Below, piece by piece: positions 48,103 through 58,640 of a DNA stretch of 64,000 bases. Source of the stretch: Buddleja alternifolia. Its lineage: Eukaryota > Streptophyta > Magnoliopsida > Lamiales > Scrophulariaceae. The notes beneath the pieces were generated by a model. It was not told the DNA's origin. It was given only the letters and a program-made list of their open reading frames with translations, and searched no databases. Every line of letters starts with the position of its first letter. Position 1 is the first letter of the stretch. Made by a program: the position numbers and the translations under genes. Location: the NCBI GenBank assembly GCA_019426215.1, contig CM033401.1, forward strand, positions 5,895,134 through 5,959,133, read 5' to 3'.

Positions 48103-49020
48103 GAGTAAAATACACTTTGCCCCCGAACTATTCCATTTGTACCAAACGCCCTCTTAGCTGCACAAAAATACATTTATCCTCTTCATTTGCATGAAATTGT
48201 CTTTACTACCTCTAACCAATATTTTACATTTTAATTTTTCATTTGCTCCACGTTTTGTTTCTATTTCGCATATTTTCTTTCTTACAAACATTAGTTAAAC
48301 TTTATCCAATATGTTGTAATTAATTAACTAATCCAATAAACTACAATTTATATACTACATTATAATCAATTAATTAAAATATTATTTTATAATATTTTAA
48401 TTAGCAATATATTTAATTAATTTGGTGATAACATATCATATTAATGTATGATAGAATTCAACTACTTCATCGTTACAAAACTAAATTAATCATACAGATT
48501 TTTAATATCATTTATATATATTTTCTTACTACACATATATGTAATTTAATACCCTAATTCACTAGAATATAAATCTAAATTAATTCATATCCTTAATTAC
48601 ACCTTAATTTAGAGAACACATATACACACACACGTGCACACACACATATATATTTATATATAATCAAAATGTACATAAATATATTAAGAATTTATTTTAA
48701 TTATTTTAATTTTGTCACAATGCATTGAAAAAATTTCTATAATATGTTGTCACCAAATTAATTTAACGTCTGGACTAAAAAATATTTTTAGTTATTATAA
48801 TTAATTAATTTTGATGTATGGGTAAAATTTAACTAATGTATGTAAGAAAAGAAAATTTGTGAAAAAAAAATGTTGAGAAAATAAAAAATAAAAGACAAAA
48901 TAATGGTTTAGTGTTATTAAGGCAAGTCCATGCAAATGAAGGGGCTAAGTGTATTTTTGTATAGTTCAGGGGAGTATTTGGAACAAGGGGTATAGTTCGG
49001 GGGTAAAATGTATTTTACCC
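48103..49020. mobile_element. MULE-type non-autonomous element, 918 bp
   Basis: Ends GAGTAAAATACACTTTGCCC and, reverse-complemented, GGGTAAAATACATTTTACCC. The arms extend about 100 bp and include TTCATTTGCATG. Flanks TTAAATTGA and TTAAATTGG form a 9-bp duplication with one mismatch. The interior is AT-rich without a gene. Confidence 0.85.
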
Positions 49021-49268
49021 TTAAATTGGTTATCCGACAGAGAGAGTGAAATGTGTTATAGGCAAAAAAAAAAAAAAAAAATTAAATATTTTAGGCTTTT
49101 AGCCAAAATTGTGTTCAAGAATATAGCTAAACTAGGTCATCCTTGTTCCACCAAAGTATTATGAAATAAAGTTCACGTCTAGCACCAAATCAAACAGAAA
49201 GGGGAGAACGTCCAAAATCTAAAAGTACTTGAGACAAATAGCGTCTCAGAAATAGCATAAAAATCAAA

Positions 49269-49988
49269 CGGATAAAAACATTAAACTCCCTGAACTATGA
49301 CCCTTTTTATACTTTTTTTTATAAATTTTATTTTTTTTTCACTTTACCTCCTAATAACCTTTGCAAAATTGGCATTTTTTTATATTTTGGCATATTCCGG
49401 TAGAATATACCGGTGGAATCTTGTCACATGCCATGCATGTGCCATTTTTTAAGGGCAGATTTGTAATTTTAGATGTTGAATTTTGGTTAATTACTCTTTT
49501 GTCATTTTTTTCTTCTTTCAAACTTGATTTTGCTTCTTCCAAGTCTCATTTTTGCTTTTTCCAATCTCCATCTTCCCCAAATTCTCTACCAACCTTTTTT
49601 CCTCCATGAATTTTCTTCCATATCACACACACACATATATATATACACACACACCGAAACACGCACACACACACACACCGAAACACACACACACAGCGAA
49701 ACACACACACACATATATACACTTACACACACGCATATGTATATATTAATATAATATATATGCAGAAAAAAGAAATTCTTTACAAATATATATATATATT
49801 TATATTATTTTCATAAATTAAATTATTTAATTAAATTTTTAAGACAAAATGACATATTTGCCCTTTAAATCCGTCGGAATATAAAAAAATATTAATTTAC
49901 AAAGGTTAGGAGGTAAAGTGGGGAAATTTTTTTTTTTAAAAAAAGTGTGAAAACGGCCTAAGTTCAGGGGGTTTAATGTTTTTATCCC
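49269..49988. mobile_element. MULE-type non-autonomous element, 720 bp, with a CA microsatellite
   Basis: Ends CGGATAAAAACATTAAAC and, reverse-complemented, GGGATAAAAACATTAAAC, flanked by the perfect 9-bp duplication AAAATCAAA (49260-49268, 49989-49997). Inside, a CA/CG-interrupted run lies at about 49624-49735. The frames across that run are not genes. Confidence 0.9.
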
Positions 49989-49997
49989 AAAATCAAA

Positions 49998-51063
49998 ATA
50001 ATATTGTGAATTGTTCCATTAAATTGTATTTGGGGATTACTTTTTAGCTATGATATATGGGTACTTCTAAAAATGACATAATGCAGTGTCGGACACTTGG
50101 GGATACAGATACGCCACATACATGGCCCTGATATGTGTCGGACACTCCAGGTGGAGTGTCCGCAAATCAAATAAAAAGAAAAGAAAGGGACACGGTGTTG
50201 GACACGTCAGGGATGTGTCCGACACGTTTTAGGACACAGAGGGGGTTATTTTTATATTTTCAAAAATTGGAGGCCTAAATCACTAACATAAATAACTTAA
50301 TTAAAACCAAAAGTTAGACAACACCTCTTTTCTACCAAACAACATATGTACAACAAGATCATCTTTCCCCTCTTTTCATTCTTACTTCTTTGGCCTGATA
50401 CCAAAACAAAAAATGCAATCAAATCTTTTCTTTCACCATTTTAATTTTCTTTTAGTTTGAGATAATAGTCTAACTTCAAAGTAATATTCTATTCTTCTTT
50501 CTAAAGGGTTGGGCTTGGATTTGTATAAGTTTTAATTTTTCATTAATCATTACTTTATTTTATTTTTGTACATCATTAATTGTGTGTATATAATATTTAG
50601 CCGAATCTGTCGTATCCTAAAATTTCTGAAAATCCGTGTCCCTGTCTCCATAATGGAAAGAGTAACTTAAACTCATAATGAGCATTTCAAGTTCTCTATT
50701 ATAGAATAATTATCATCTTGCATTTTATTTTAGGAAAAATTACTAAAAAAAACCTAATTTTTTTTTTCTATCCAAAAAACTAATGAAAATATTTTTCAAT
50801 CTCAAAACTCATTTTACAGATTTTTCATTCAAAAAGATCCAAAGTAAAGATTGACAATTTTTTGCACTAAATTACCCTTTATTTATTGAGTTAAGAATCG
50901 ATCAATAGAGTTTTTTATTGGAACTTTTGTTATTTGAAGATTTTCAAACTGATAAATCTTATCATACAAATTTTATTTTTTGAAATTAAATATTTTCATA
51001 TAGTTTATTTTTTATTCGAATATGGTAATTATCTAAATTATCGAATACGGTATTGTCTCTAAC
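49998..51063. other. Gene-free stretch with a GTGTCCGACAC-rich patch
   Basis: 50090-50240 repeats GTGTCGGACAC and GTGTCCGACAC words, and 50600-50650 has GAATCTGTCGTATCC and CCGTGTCCCTG, resembling a decayed repetitive element. The rest is AT-rich with no open frame. It has no counterpart in copy A. Confidence 0.45.
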
Positions 51064-51550
51064 AAAATTGACTTTTTTATTTTTGAAAATCTCTTATGCA
51101 CATATCATACATATATCAAGTGAAATACGTACGGAATATTATTTTGCAACATGCGATCTAAACTAAGTTATAAGGTATGTTATATGCTATTAGAATTTAG
51201 AAGGGGGAGAAAGTGAATATAAACATAAAGAAACTTGAGCGAAATTGATCAGAGCTCCAAACCATCCATACCATAATTAAGTGTGAAATCTGTTAAACAT
51301 ATAAATGATAGACATTATATCACATACAAATGATCAATACATTTATAGATGAATTGTTGCGTCGTGTAAGAAAGGAAAAAATTGCTATATGACACCCACA
51401 ATGCAGCAATATGCAGACGTAATAGTTCATATCAAATTTGCCATACTCAAATAAGTTATGTAATAAGTGAATTATATTTATCATGTGATCAATATATAAT
51501 CTACAAGAGTGACTAATAACAATGCAATAGTTACAAAACTTGTGTTTTAG
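51064..51550. repeat. Segmental duplication, copy B part 2 (matches 10215-10696)
   Basis: Near-continuous similarity to copy A. The LINE tail that follows in A is missing, and B runs on through a short unique stretch to 51590. Confidence 0.9.
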
Positions 51551-51589
51551 AATAGGTGTGAACAAAACAGGAAATTGAAAAATAGTTAA

Positions 51590-52640
51590 TACCAATAAAA
51601 AATGAAAATTCTCATTGTATATTAATGTGTGTAACTAACTATATATAGCCAATTATCTTATTTATGCGAAATCCTAGCCCGAGTCTTATTTGGTCGTATT
51701 CAAATACAATTTATTACTTCTGTAATTATCAACTACATATTATATATATATATATATATAAATGTAATTCACTTATTTTGTGAATTACACTTGAATTCAA
51801 CCCGTTCGAATTTGGTTAAAATATCCATCTACTTGAATATATGATAAAATTTAATTTTACTAAAACAATAAACCAACAAGAACAAATTCATGCCCCTACA
51901 AACCGAAGTTTGCCTCAAGCTTAAAGCTCGATTCCTTTTCAAATATTCTGAATAATAAAAATAAACCCTAAAAACTCCTATATATATATTAATATTAATA
52001 TTAAGGGAAAATTGCAACTTTAGTCCTGTAACTTTAGGGAGGTGGCAAAATTGATCTCGTATCTTGTGCAACTGGCAAAATTGGTCCCATAACTTTCAAA
52101 AAGTTGCTATTTAAGGACACTTTTCAATTGAAAACCCCAATTTCTCCGGAAATGTTGCACGTGACCAATTAAAATTGGGGTTTTTTCAATTGCCAGTTAG
52201 ATTTCACTCGTGAAGGTATGACATGACTTTTTTTTTTACACAAAGGGGGCTTTTCAATTGCCAGTCAGATTTTATTATTTGTTTTCTTTTTCTAAAAAAA
52301 AAATCTGATTAGGCGTACGTCCTATATATATATATAAAAAAAAGTCTGGACATACTCATCGCGTGCAGCTTTGATCGGCAATTGAAAGATCCCTAATTTT
52401 AATTGGTCACGTGGCGAAATTAGAGTTTTCAATTGAAAAATGTCCTTAAATCACGACATTTTAAAAGTTACAAGACCAATTTTGCCACCCCTAAAGTTAC
52501 GTTACAATACTAAATTTTCAATTTTCCCATCAAATAAAACATAAGATAACTTGTTACCAAAGATTCCTACCATAAAGTAACTTGTTATGAAAGGAAATAA
52601 CTAGATAATCCAACATCAACTACGAAATTCAAATAAACAA
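51590..52640. repeat. Segmental duplication, copy B part 3 (matches 11489-11580 plus 21478-22305): empty site for MULE1
   Basis: B reads straight through the MULE1 target TCTTATTTGG (about 51678-51687). It holds the same MITE (52015-52528) at the same place as A. This block links parts 1-3 to the exonuclease gene downstream. Confidence 0.92.
52015..52528. mobile_element. Fold-back MITE, copy B ortholog of 21785-22283
   Basis: Ends GGGAAAATTGCAACTTTAG and AATTTTCCC. The arms share CACGTGACCAATTAAAATT with their inverted partner. Its position is identical to that in copy A. Confidence 0.85.
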
Positions 52641-52841
52641 GAAATAAATTCCTAAACCAAAACAAGTACTCGAAATAATAAATAAATAAAATAACAAAAA
52701 ATAATTAACCCTAGCCTTCTTTTTTCTCTTATTTTCCTCCGCCGGCAATAACTTGGTGAAGCAGTCATCTTCTTCACCACTGTTACCACCACCATTATCG
52801 GCAGGTTGGGTTGGAGCACCCTTCTTCAAGTTATACATCAC
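52629..52841 (-). other. Small open frame of unknown nature, 70 codons
   Basis: It starts MMYNLKKGAPTQPADNGG, is acidic then basic, and ends in a hydrophobic stretch (FLLFYLFIISSTCFGLGIYF) that could be a membrane segment. It occurs only in copy B, in about 950 bp absent from copy A. No family recognised; it may be a gene fragment or chance. Confidence 0.25.
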
Positions 52842-53320
52842 AATTTCAAATCTGGCGAGACAGATATGGATCTAACGAAACAAAGACAGGTCTGACGAGT
52901 TTGTTTTCTCTCTCGTATGAGAGTTTGTTTTCTCTTTCGAATTGAGTTTCGTCTCTCCTTGAATAGGAGTTGCACAAGAATTTTCTTGTGTTCGTTTGGG
53001 AGTTTTTAAGATTTGTTATCTTAAAAAAACTTGATAATTGGTGTTTCAGATGTTTTTACTACATCATTTGAGTCAATATGAATTGTATTATTCTAAGCGT
53101 TGTAAACTTTCAATTGAATGATATATATGATCGAATTTTTTTTTTTTTTAAAAAAAAACCACTCTACGACTATCGACAATATCTCAGTGCATGGAAGTCA
53201 ATTTTATTATTTAGTGCATGCAAGTGAACAAAAAGCTACAAAAATCCATGATGTAACCAAAAACATAAAATTGATCTCAGCTTAACATCTCTTGAAATTA
53301 AAACATAGCAAATAAAATAA

Positions 53321-54292
53321 TTAAGCAACAAATTTCCCCCATTTAACTTCTCCAATCATCAACATAGCAAATAAAATAATCAAGCAACAGATTTCCCCAC
53401 AATTAACGCCTCTAACCATCATCGTCGTCATCGTACGTAATAAAAAATAACTTCCGCAAATCAGCATCACCAGCAGCAGCATCATAATATATATCATCGG
53501 CGGCAGCGGCATCATAATATATATCGTCGGCAGCAGCATCATAATAAATATCATCGTCGTTATCGTAATAATATATATATCATCATCGGCGGCGGCAGCA
53601 GCAGCAGCATCATCATAATATATATCATCGTCATCATAATGATAAGAGGAATTGATCAAGACCCTACCAATCTCAAAAGACACATACGCATCAACACAAC
53701 CATACTTCACTTGCTCCGCCGTCAGCCACCGCTTATCCCACCTACTCATCGTCAAGCGCCGCGGCGTCTCAACGTTCTTCCCCAAAACACCCCTAGCCAA
53801 CTCTCTCAGCCCCGCGTTCTCCAAATCATTCCTCTCATACGCTTCCGCCGCCAAGTCCCTCAGGTCCACCGCAACCGCGGTGGCGCCAAATCCTCCGTAG
53901 TCCTCCTCCAGTTTAATCAAGTCAGAATCGATGTTAACCCCAACAAAAGTGTGGTTCTGATCGGAGAGAAAGTTAGTTAGTGAGTCGGGGATGTAGGGGG
54001 AGTGAATGAGTTGGTAGATAAGGCAGCGGCGGCCAACGGAGAGGTGGAGTGTGGTTACGGGGTTACGGTGGCCGGAGTAGGAGGGGTTCCACTTGATGTC
54101 AAAGCCGACGATGAGACGGTGGAGGCGGCGGTGATGGATCCTCTCGATTTCGGATATCCAGTTTGAGACGGTGTCGGGGTCGTGGGTGACGGTGGTGTAG
54201 ATGTCGTCGTTAAAGAAGGAGACTATGTATACGTCGTGAGTGTAGATGACGTCGTCGAAGGAGGAGACGAGGTGCTCAATGTTGATCGCCAT
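53321..54292 (-). CDS. Exonuclease-like gene copy B, open frame but changed active site and expanded tail
   Basis: One exon of 323 codons starting MAINIEHLVSSFDD. The exonuclease fold is recognisable to about residue 215: Exo I reads GFDIKWNP (Asp65 kept, catalytic Glu replaced by Lys67), Exo II FVGVNIDSDLIKL, Exo III VKYGCVDAYVSFEIG. In the DEDD family the missing Glu binds a catalytic metal, so the enzyme is probably weak or inactive. The last 100 residues are low complexity (Asp, Ala, Ile, Met) and come from expansion of a triplet and ATATAT repeat; the intact paralog stops at residue 217. Copy A shares the Lys, so the change precedes the duplication. Whether it is expressed is unknown. 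Confidence 0.75.
   Translation of the reverse strand: MAINIEHLVSSFDDVIYTHDVYIVSFFNDDIYTTVTHDPDTVSNWISEIERIHHRRLHRLIVGFDIKWNPSYSGHRNPVTTLHLSVGRRCLIYQLIHSPYIPDSLTNFLSDQNHTFVGVNIDSDLIKLEEDYGGFGATAVAVDLRDLAAEAYERNDLENAGLRELARGVLGKNVETPRRLTMSRWDKRWLTAEQVKYGCVDAYVSFEIGRVLINSSYHYDDDDIYYDDAAAAAAADDDIYIITITTMIFIMMLLPTIYIMMPLPPMIYIMMLLLVMLICGSYFLLRTMTTMMVRGVNCGEICCLIILFAMLMIGEVKWGKFVA
53455..53640. repeat. Triplet/ATATAT repeat in the exonuclease copy B tail
   Basis: Three to four imperfect units of CATCATAATATATATCATC followed by GGCGGCAGCAGC-type triplets. Only one unit is present in copy A (22318-22375), so expansion is specific to B. Confidence 0.85.
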
Positions 54293-54348
54293 TGTTGTTT
54301 TCTCTGCTTGGTGGTGTGCGTTTAGAATGTGGCAACTGAAAAGGGTAA

Positions 54349-54359
54349 CTTTATATAGA
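54349..54359 (-). promoter_or_regulatory. TATA-like box of exonuclease copy B
   Basis: CTATATAAAG on the - strand about 60 bp upstream of the start codon. The flanking AGTTACCCTTTTCAGTTGCC is conserved with copy A, where the box is CATATAAAG. Confidence 0.55.
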
Positions 54360-54389
54360 GGAGTTTTGGTCCCAATTTCGTATCCGGTT

Positions 54390-54714
54390 TGTGTTTGTTG
54401 TTTTCGAGTTGGAGTAGGATTAGGATAGAAAGTCCTTTATCATTCAGAATTAATAAGAAAACTTGAAGTTGTTTTTTATTATTATCATTTAAAATTAATA
54501 AGAAAACTTTTGTCTTGTAAATCCTTTGAGTGCTTTTGAAGACATGATTTTCAGTTTTTAATCAATTAATTGTTTCCACTATGTTTACAAATATGCATAT
54601 TTATTACATCTCATGCATAATACTAAATCAGGTATAAATAGTTTTCTCTCCCAAATACTAAATTAGGTATAAATAGTTTTCTCTCCCACTTTTTTGGCCA
54701 CTTATATCTCATTG
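54390..54714. other. Gene-free stretch upstream of exonuclease copy B
   Basis: AT-rich. A 30-40 bp direct repeat (ACTAAATTAGGTATAAATAG at about 54615 and 54657) is the only structure seen. Confidence 0.5.
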
Positions 54715-54723
54715 ACTTATAAG

Positions 54724-55522
54724 TAGGGATGTAACTCGAGCCAAGCTGGCTTGGTGAGCCGGTTCGACTTGAGCCCTCAATGAGCTCGAGCCAAATTTCA
54801 TTTGCGAGCCGACTCGCAAGCTTCTCTATTTTTTTATATATTTATTTTTATATTATTCAATATAATATTACTTCAATTAAATAATATATTAAAAATAACT
54901 CTAGTTAGAAAATAAAATTTGTTCTCTCTCTCATTCTTCGCAGCGACAGAAGTCTCCCCGCAGCAACAAAAGTTGTAATCTGAAAAGTATGCCCTAGGCC
55001 ACCACATCTCCGCATCCTCCTTAGCCTCAAACCCATGCAATCCACGCCACCTCTGTCGTCCACATCCACGGTGTACACGCACCACACAGCCACATCCATC
55101 GCCCCGTGAAGCCACCATCACTTCCGCCACAATTTGAGCTTCTTGTTGAAATAAATTGAATTTTTGAGGTTTAAAATTACTATAAGGTAATTATCAGTTC
55201 AAATTACTGTAACTTACATTTAATCGATAGATAACAGATTGTGTTGCCCATTGTCAGTGAGTGAAATATTTGGCCAAAAATTCAATTCTATAAATATTTA
55301 GTCGTTTCTATAACAGCACATTGAAGGTCTATTTGCAATTTTTTTCTTTTTTTTGTTATTTTGAAGAGAGTCCGATTGCAATTCAGGCCCCGGCTCGTGA
55401 GCCTGCGCTAGGCACAAGCTCGCAAGCTCGAGCTTGTGAGCTCGAGTTGAGTTGTTAGCGAGCTCGAGCTCAAGCCTGACAAAATTGCCAAGCTCGACTC
55501 GAGCTCAGCTCATTTACACCCA
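54724..55522. mobile_element. Fold-back element rich in GAGCTCGA, 799 bp
   Basis: Ends TAGGGATGTAACTCGAGC and, reverse-complemented, TGGGTGTAAATGAGCTGAGC. It is flanked by ACTTATAAG on both sides (54715-54723, 55523-55531), a perfect 9-bp match (8 bp if hAT-type). The arms contain many AGCTCGAGC words. A 60-85 codon frame (54873-55130) inside a GC-richer patch shows no known domain and may be captured host DNA. Confidence 0.8.
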
Positions 55523-55531
55523 ACTTATAAG

Positions 55532-56767
55532 AGAAGGTATGTTTCAATCTATGCGCCTTCACAATCCCTTTAGAGTTGGATAATTGATTTTCCAAATTTT
55601 AAATTTTGACTTTCATACCGTGCATATTCACCATTTATCATTTGATTTTTTGTTCAATTTCTTCAAGTATCCTCGTCCTATTTCCATCCGTTTCGACAAA
55701 GTTTAGGCTCCACCGTCCATTTATTTTTTACAATTATAAAAATGAAATTAATTTTGTAAAAAGTCAAAGCATATATACAAATAAAATCAATTTTTCAAAC
55801 TTACACATTTTGTCTAAGCTGTGCGAATTGTGGTAGCTTTTCGGCACATAAATAATGATAAGATTGTTTTAAATTATTTTTCTATCACATTTACCATATC
55901 TTTCATGTTTTTTGTTTTTCACATGTATTTGTTTTTCTTTTTTTCTCATATATTATTTCATTGTATTTGTTAATGATTATTTTCTTTTACTTCTCATAAA
56001 TCAATATATATTCAAATAATTAAAAATATCATTATATAAACACTACAACAAATTGAGTATTGACAATGAAAATATGGCAATGGCCTGAAGCCGCTTAATG
56101 GGAGGATCGAGCGTTCAATATTATAAGTATATGATTTATTAAGGCAGTTTATGATTCGGAGGCCAAAGCCCCAGTTCGTAAAAGAACTACTTTGCATCTA
56201 CAGAATGAGTAGTTAATGATAGAATACGATGCTCAATACGAGAATTGGAGAATCAACCCAGTAATCTCTTCAATGCTTTTATTGATATATTTATAGAAAT
56301 CTACAAAGTGTACGGATAAGTGAAAAGTACGAGAATCATGGGGACGGTGTCACTTGGAAAGATATTGCAGGGGGAAAATTTTAGCACACTTTTGGTTCGG
56401 CAACACCCAAAATAGTGTATTACATTTGATAAATGACCAAAACGACCTAAGTGTTATATGTTTATTAATAACAAACAAGATTTTCTATTGCAAGTTATTG
56501 AATGATTTGTTGTTCAATAAAAATTCAATAATTACACGTGTCAAATCACTTTATAACTTGCAATAGTAAATGCAAAAGGGAAACTGCAAACAAAGTATTT
56601 AACAGATCTTTGCTACTATAATTGTGTGAACAAAGCCACAATTTTACGTAACATCTTCCATTGCACAAATATATAGAACACAAAGTATGAAGAGTGATTG
56701 ATAAACTACATAAATCCATGACATAACAAATCGAAAATATATAATCATCTCAGCATAACATCTTGAA
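55532..56767. other. Gene-free stretch
   Basis: AT-rich and without a supported gene. At 56041 CACTACAACAAATTG resembles a CACTA-transposon end, but no partner end was found. 56370-56560 resembles the MITE family next to it (GGGAAAATTTTAGC, GTGTATTACATTTG). Confidence 0.45.
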
Positions 56768-57088
56768 TGGGAAATTCTAGCCTGCTCCCGGCTCGGCCAA
56801 AACTATGTGTATTTTATAAAATAACTTATCAATTATATGACAAATATAATACACTCTCCTTATGAAATACACTTGGGTGCGGCCAAACCGGATCTGAGCT
56901 AAAATTTTCCTGACTTGAAGTTAAAAACCACCAAAAACAGGGGAAATTCTAGCCCGCTCCCAATTCGGCCAAACTCATGTGTATTTTATAAAATAACTTA
57001 CCAATTATATGACAAGTGTAATACACTTTCCTTGTAAAATACACTTAATTTGGTGTCGCAAAAGCCGAGTCTGGACTAGAATTTTCCA
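56768..57088. repeat. Two neighbouring copies of a 145-150 bp MITE
   Basis: Copies at about 56768-56911 and 56941-57088 share GGGAAATTCTAGCC, CATGTGTATTTTATAAAA and GTAATACACT. Each is a fold-back, with ends GGAAATTCTAG and CTAGAATTTTCC or similar. They lie just downstream of the broken exonuclease copy. Confidence 0.7.
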
Positions 57089-57147
57089 AATAACAAAACA
57101 ATTAACAACCAATTTTTCCCATTTAACACATGCATCTAAATACCTAA

Positions 57148-57795
57148 TCAACCATAATAAGAGGCATTCAAAACCCTACCAATCTCATAAGAAACGAAAG
57201 CATCAACACAAGCATACTTCACCTGCTCCCATGTCAGGGAGCATGCATCCCAACCACTCAACGTCACGCCCCGCGGCTTCTCCACATCTCTCCCCAACAC
57301 AACCGTAGCCAGCTCTTTCAGCCCCGCGTTCCTCAACTCAGACATACGTTTTTGCCGCCACCTTCGCCAACTCCACGGCCTTCGCATGCCTCCCAATCCC
57401 GTAGTCTTCGACGAGCTTATCTAGGTCGGATTTCACGCCGACGCCGACGAAAGTGTAGTGTTGGTGGAAGAAGAAATTTCGTAGCGCGTCGGGGATGTAG
57501 GGAGCGTGAATGATTTGGTATACGAGGCACCGGTCGCCTACGCAGATCTGGAGGACGGCGACGGGGTTGCCGCGTGGGAAGTAGGACGGACGCCACTGGA
57601 CGTCGAGACCGACGGTGACGCGGGTGACGTTGCGATTGATGGACTCGGTGAGGATGATCCACTCGGTGACGAGTGACGACGTCGGGGTTGGCTGTGAGTT
57701 GTGACGGTGGTGGCGATGGGGTAACCGAAGAACAAAAGGTCGTAGTTTTGCTGTCTGAAGTCGGTGGAGCAGCAGTTGATAAGGTCGATCGCCAT
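57148..57795 (-). pseudogene. Exonuclease-like gene copy D, frameshifted
   Basis: Starts MAIDLINCCSTDFRQQNY at 57795 and can be followed to the end (VKYACVDAFVSYEIGRVLNASYYG) only by changing frame near 57680 and again near 57400. The Exo I motif reads GLDVQW, Gln for the catalytic Glu, an independent change from the Lys of copies A and B. Upstream DNA resembles that of the intact gene at 44673-45326. A GA run lies at about 57838-57857. Confidence 0.85.
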
Positions 57796-58014
57796 TGTTG
57801 AGTGATTATTATCTTCTTCCATTCGATTCAGTGTGAGAGAGAGAGAGAGAGAGAGAGGGTTTATGGGAGTGCAGTGTAGGGTTTATGGATGGATGAAGAA
57901 GTAACTCGATTTTATGGAGAAGAAGCCGCAATTAGGACTTTTTAAAAAAAATATATACTTTTTAATAATAATTATATAAATAATACACAAATAAAAAAAT
58001 GCCCAAAAATAACA

Positions 58015-58240
58015 CACTACGCCATTAGTAATGGCGTACCCACATGGATACGCCATTACTAATGGCGTAGCCAGAAACTTTTTTTTTTTAAAAGCCTACC
58101 TGGATACGCCATTAATAATGGAGTATTCAGACATTACTGGATACTCCATTACTAATAGAGTATCCAGACACAATGAGACTGGGTACTCCATTAGTAATGG
58201 AGTATCCAGACACATGCACTCCCAATATCACAACCAATTT
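58015..58240. repeat. MULE3 TIR hairpin region; inner part inverted at about 59470-59612
   Basis: Five or more near-perfect palindromes of the form GGATACTCCATTA...TAATGGAGTATCC. The inner part (58079-58240) matches the reverse complement of about 59470-59612, including CCTACCTGGATACGCC and ACAATGAGACTGG. The outer 100 bp or so has no inverted partner there. Confidence 0.88.
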
Positions 58241-58511
58241 TTTTGAATTTAGTGTTTAGGTTATGAATTTTGATTTAATGTTATAGTTTTTATTTTGTAC
58301 TTATAATTTTGGACCCCAATTTCGAATGTAAGTGTTTTTAGGGTTTGAACTTTGATATAATATTTTATGTACAATTTATAATTTTTAGGTATGATAATGA
58401 AGATGTAATATCGAATTTAGTATTTATGAATGATATTTTTAGGTTTTTTAAATGTGTGTGAATATAATTTATGTTTTCGAATTCTAAATTAATAATTTAT
58501 ATTTTGCAGAA

Positions 58512-58640
58512 ATGTCGCGACAGAATGTAGTTGATGTTTGTATATTTTTGGATGGACAAATAATCGAAAATTCGAACTATATGTTGAGATATAACAATCT
58601 AGCTAAAGGTTATATGAGAGTACCCCGTTCGATAAGATTT
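58512..58640 (+). pseudogene. N-terminal fragment of a MULE3 transposase
   Basis: After an AT-rich leader and the acceptor ATTTTGCAGA, it reads MSRQNVVDVCIFLDGQIIEN, very close to the start of the complete - strand copy at 62094. It stops being coding after YMRVPRSIRF, where the sequence switches into the inter-gene repeat. It is a remnant left by an internal deletion. Confidence 0.8.

Noticed and set aside
49524..49754. Open frames over the CA-repeat region
   Set aside because: Composition comes from the CA/CACACG microsatellite inside a MITE; no domain or homolog in the window.
56041..56056. CACTACAACAAATTG as a CACTA-transposon end
   Set aside because: No inverted partner and no 3-bp duplication found within the window; the word alone is too short.
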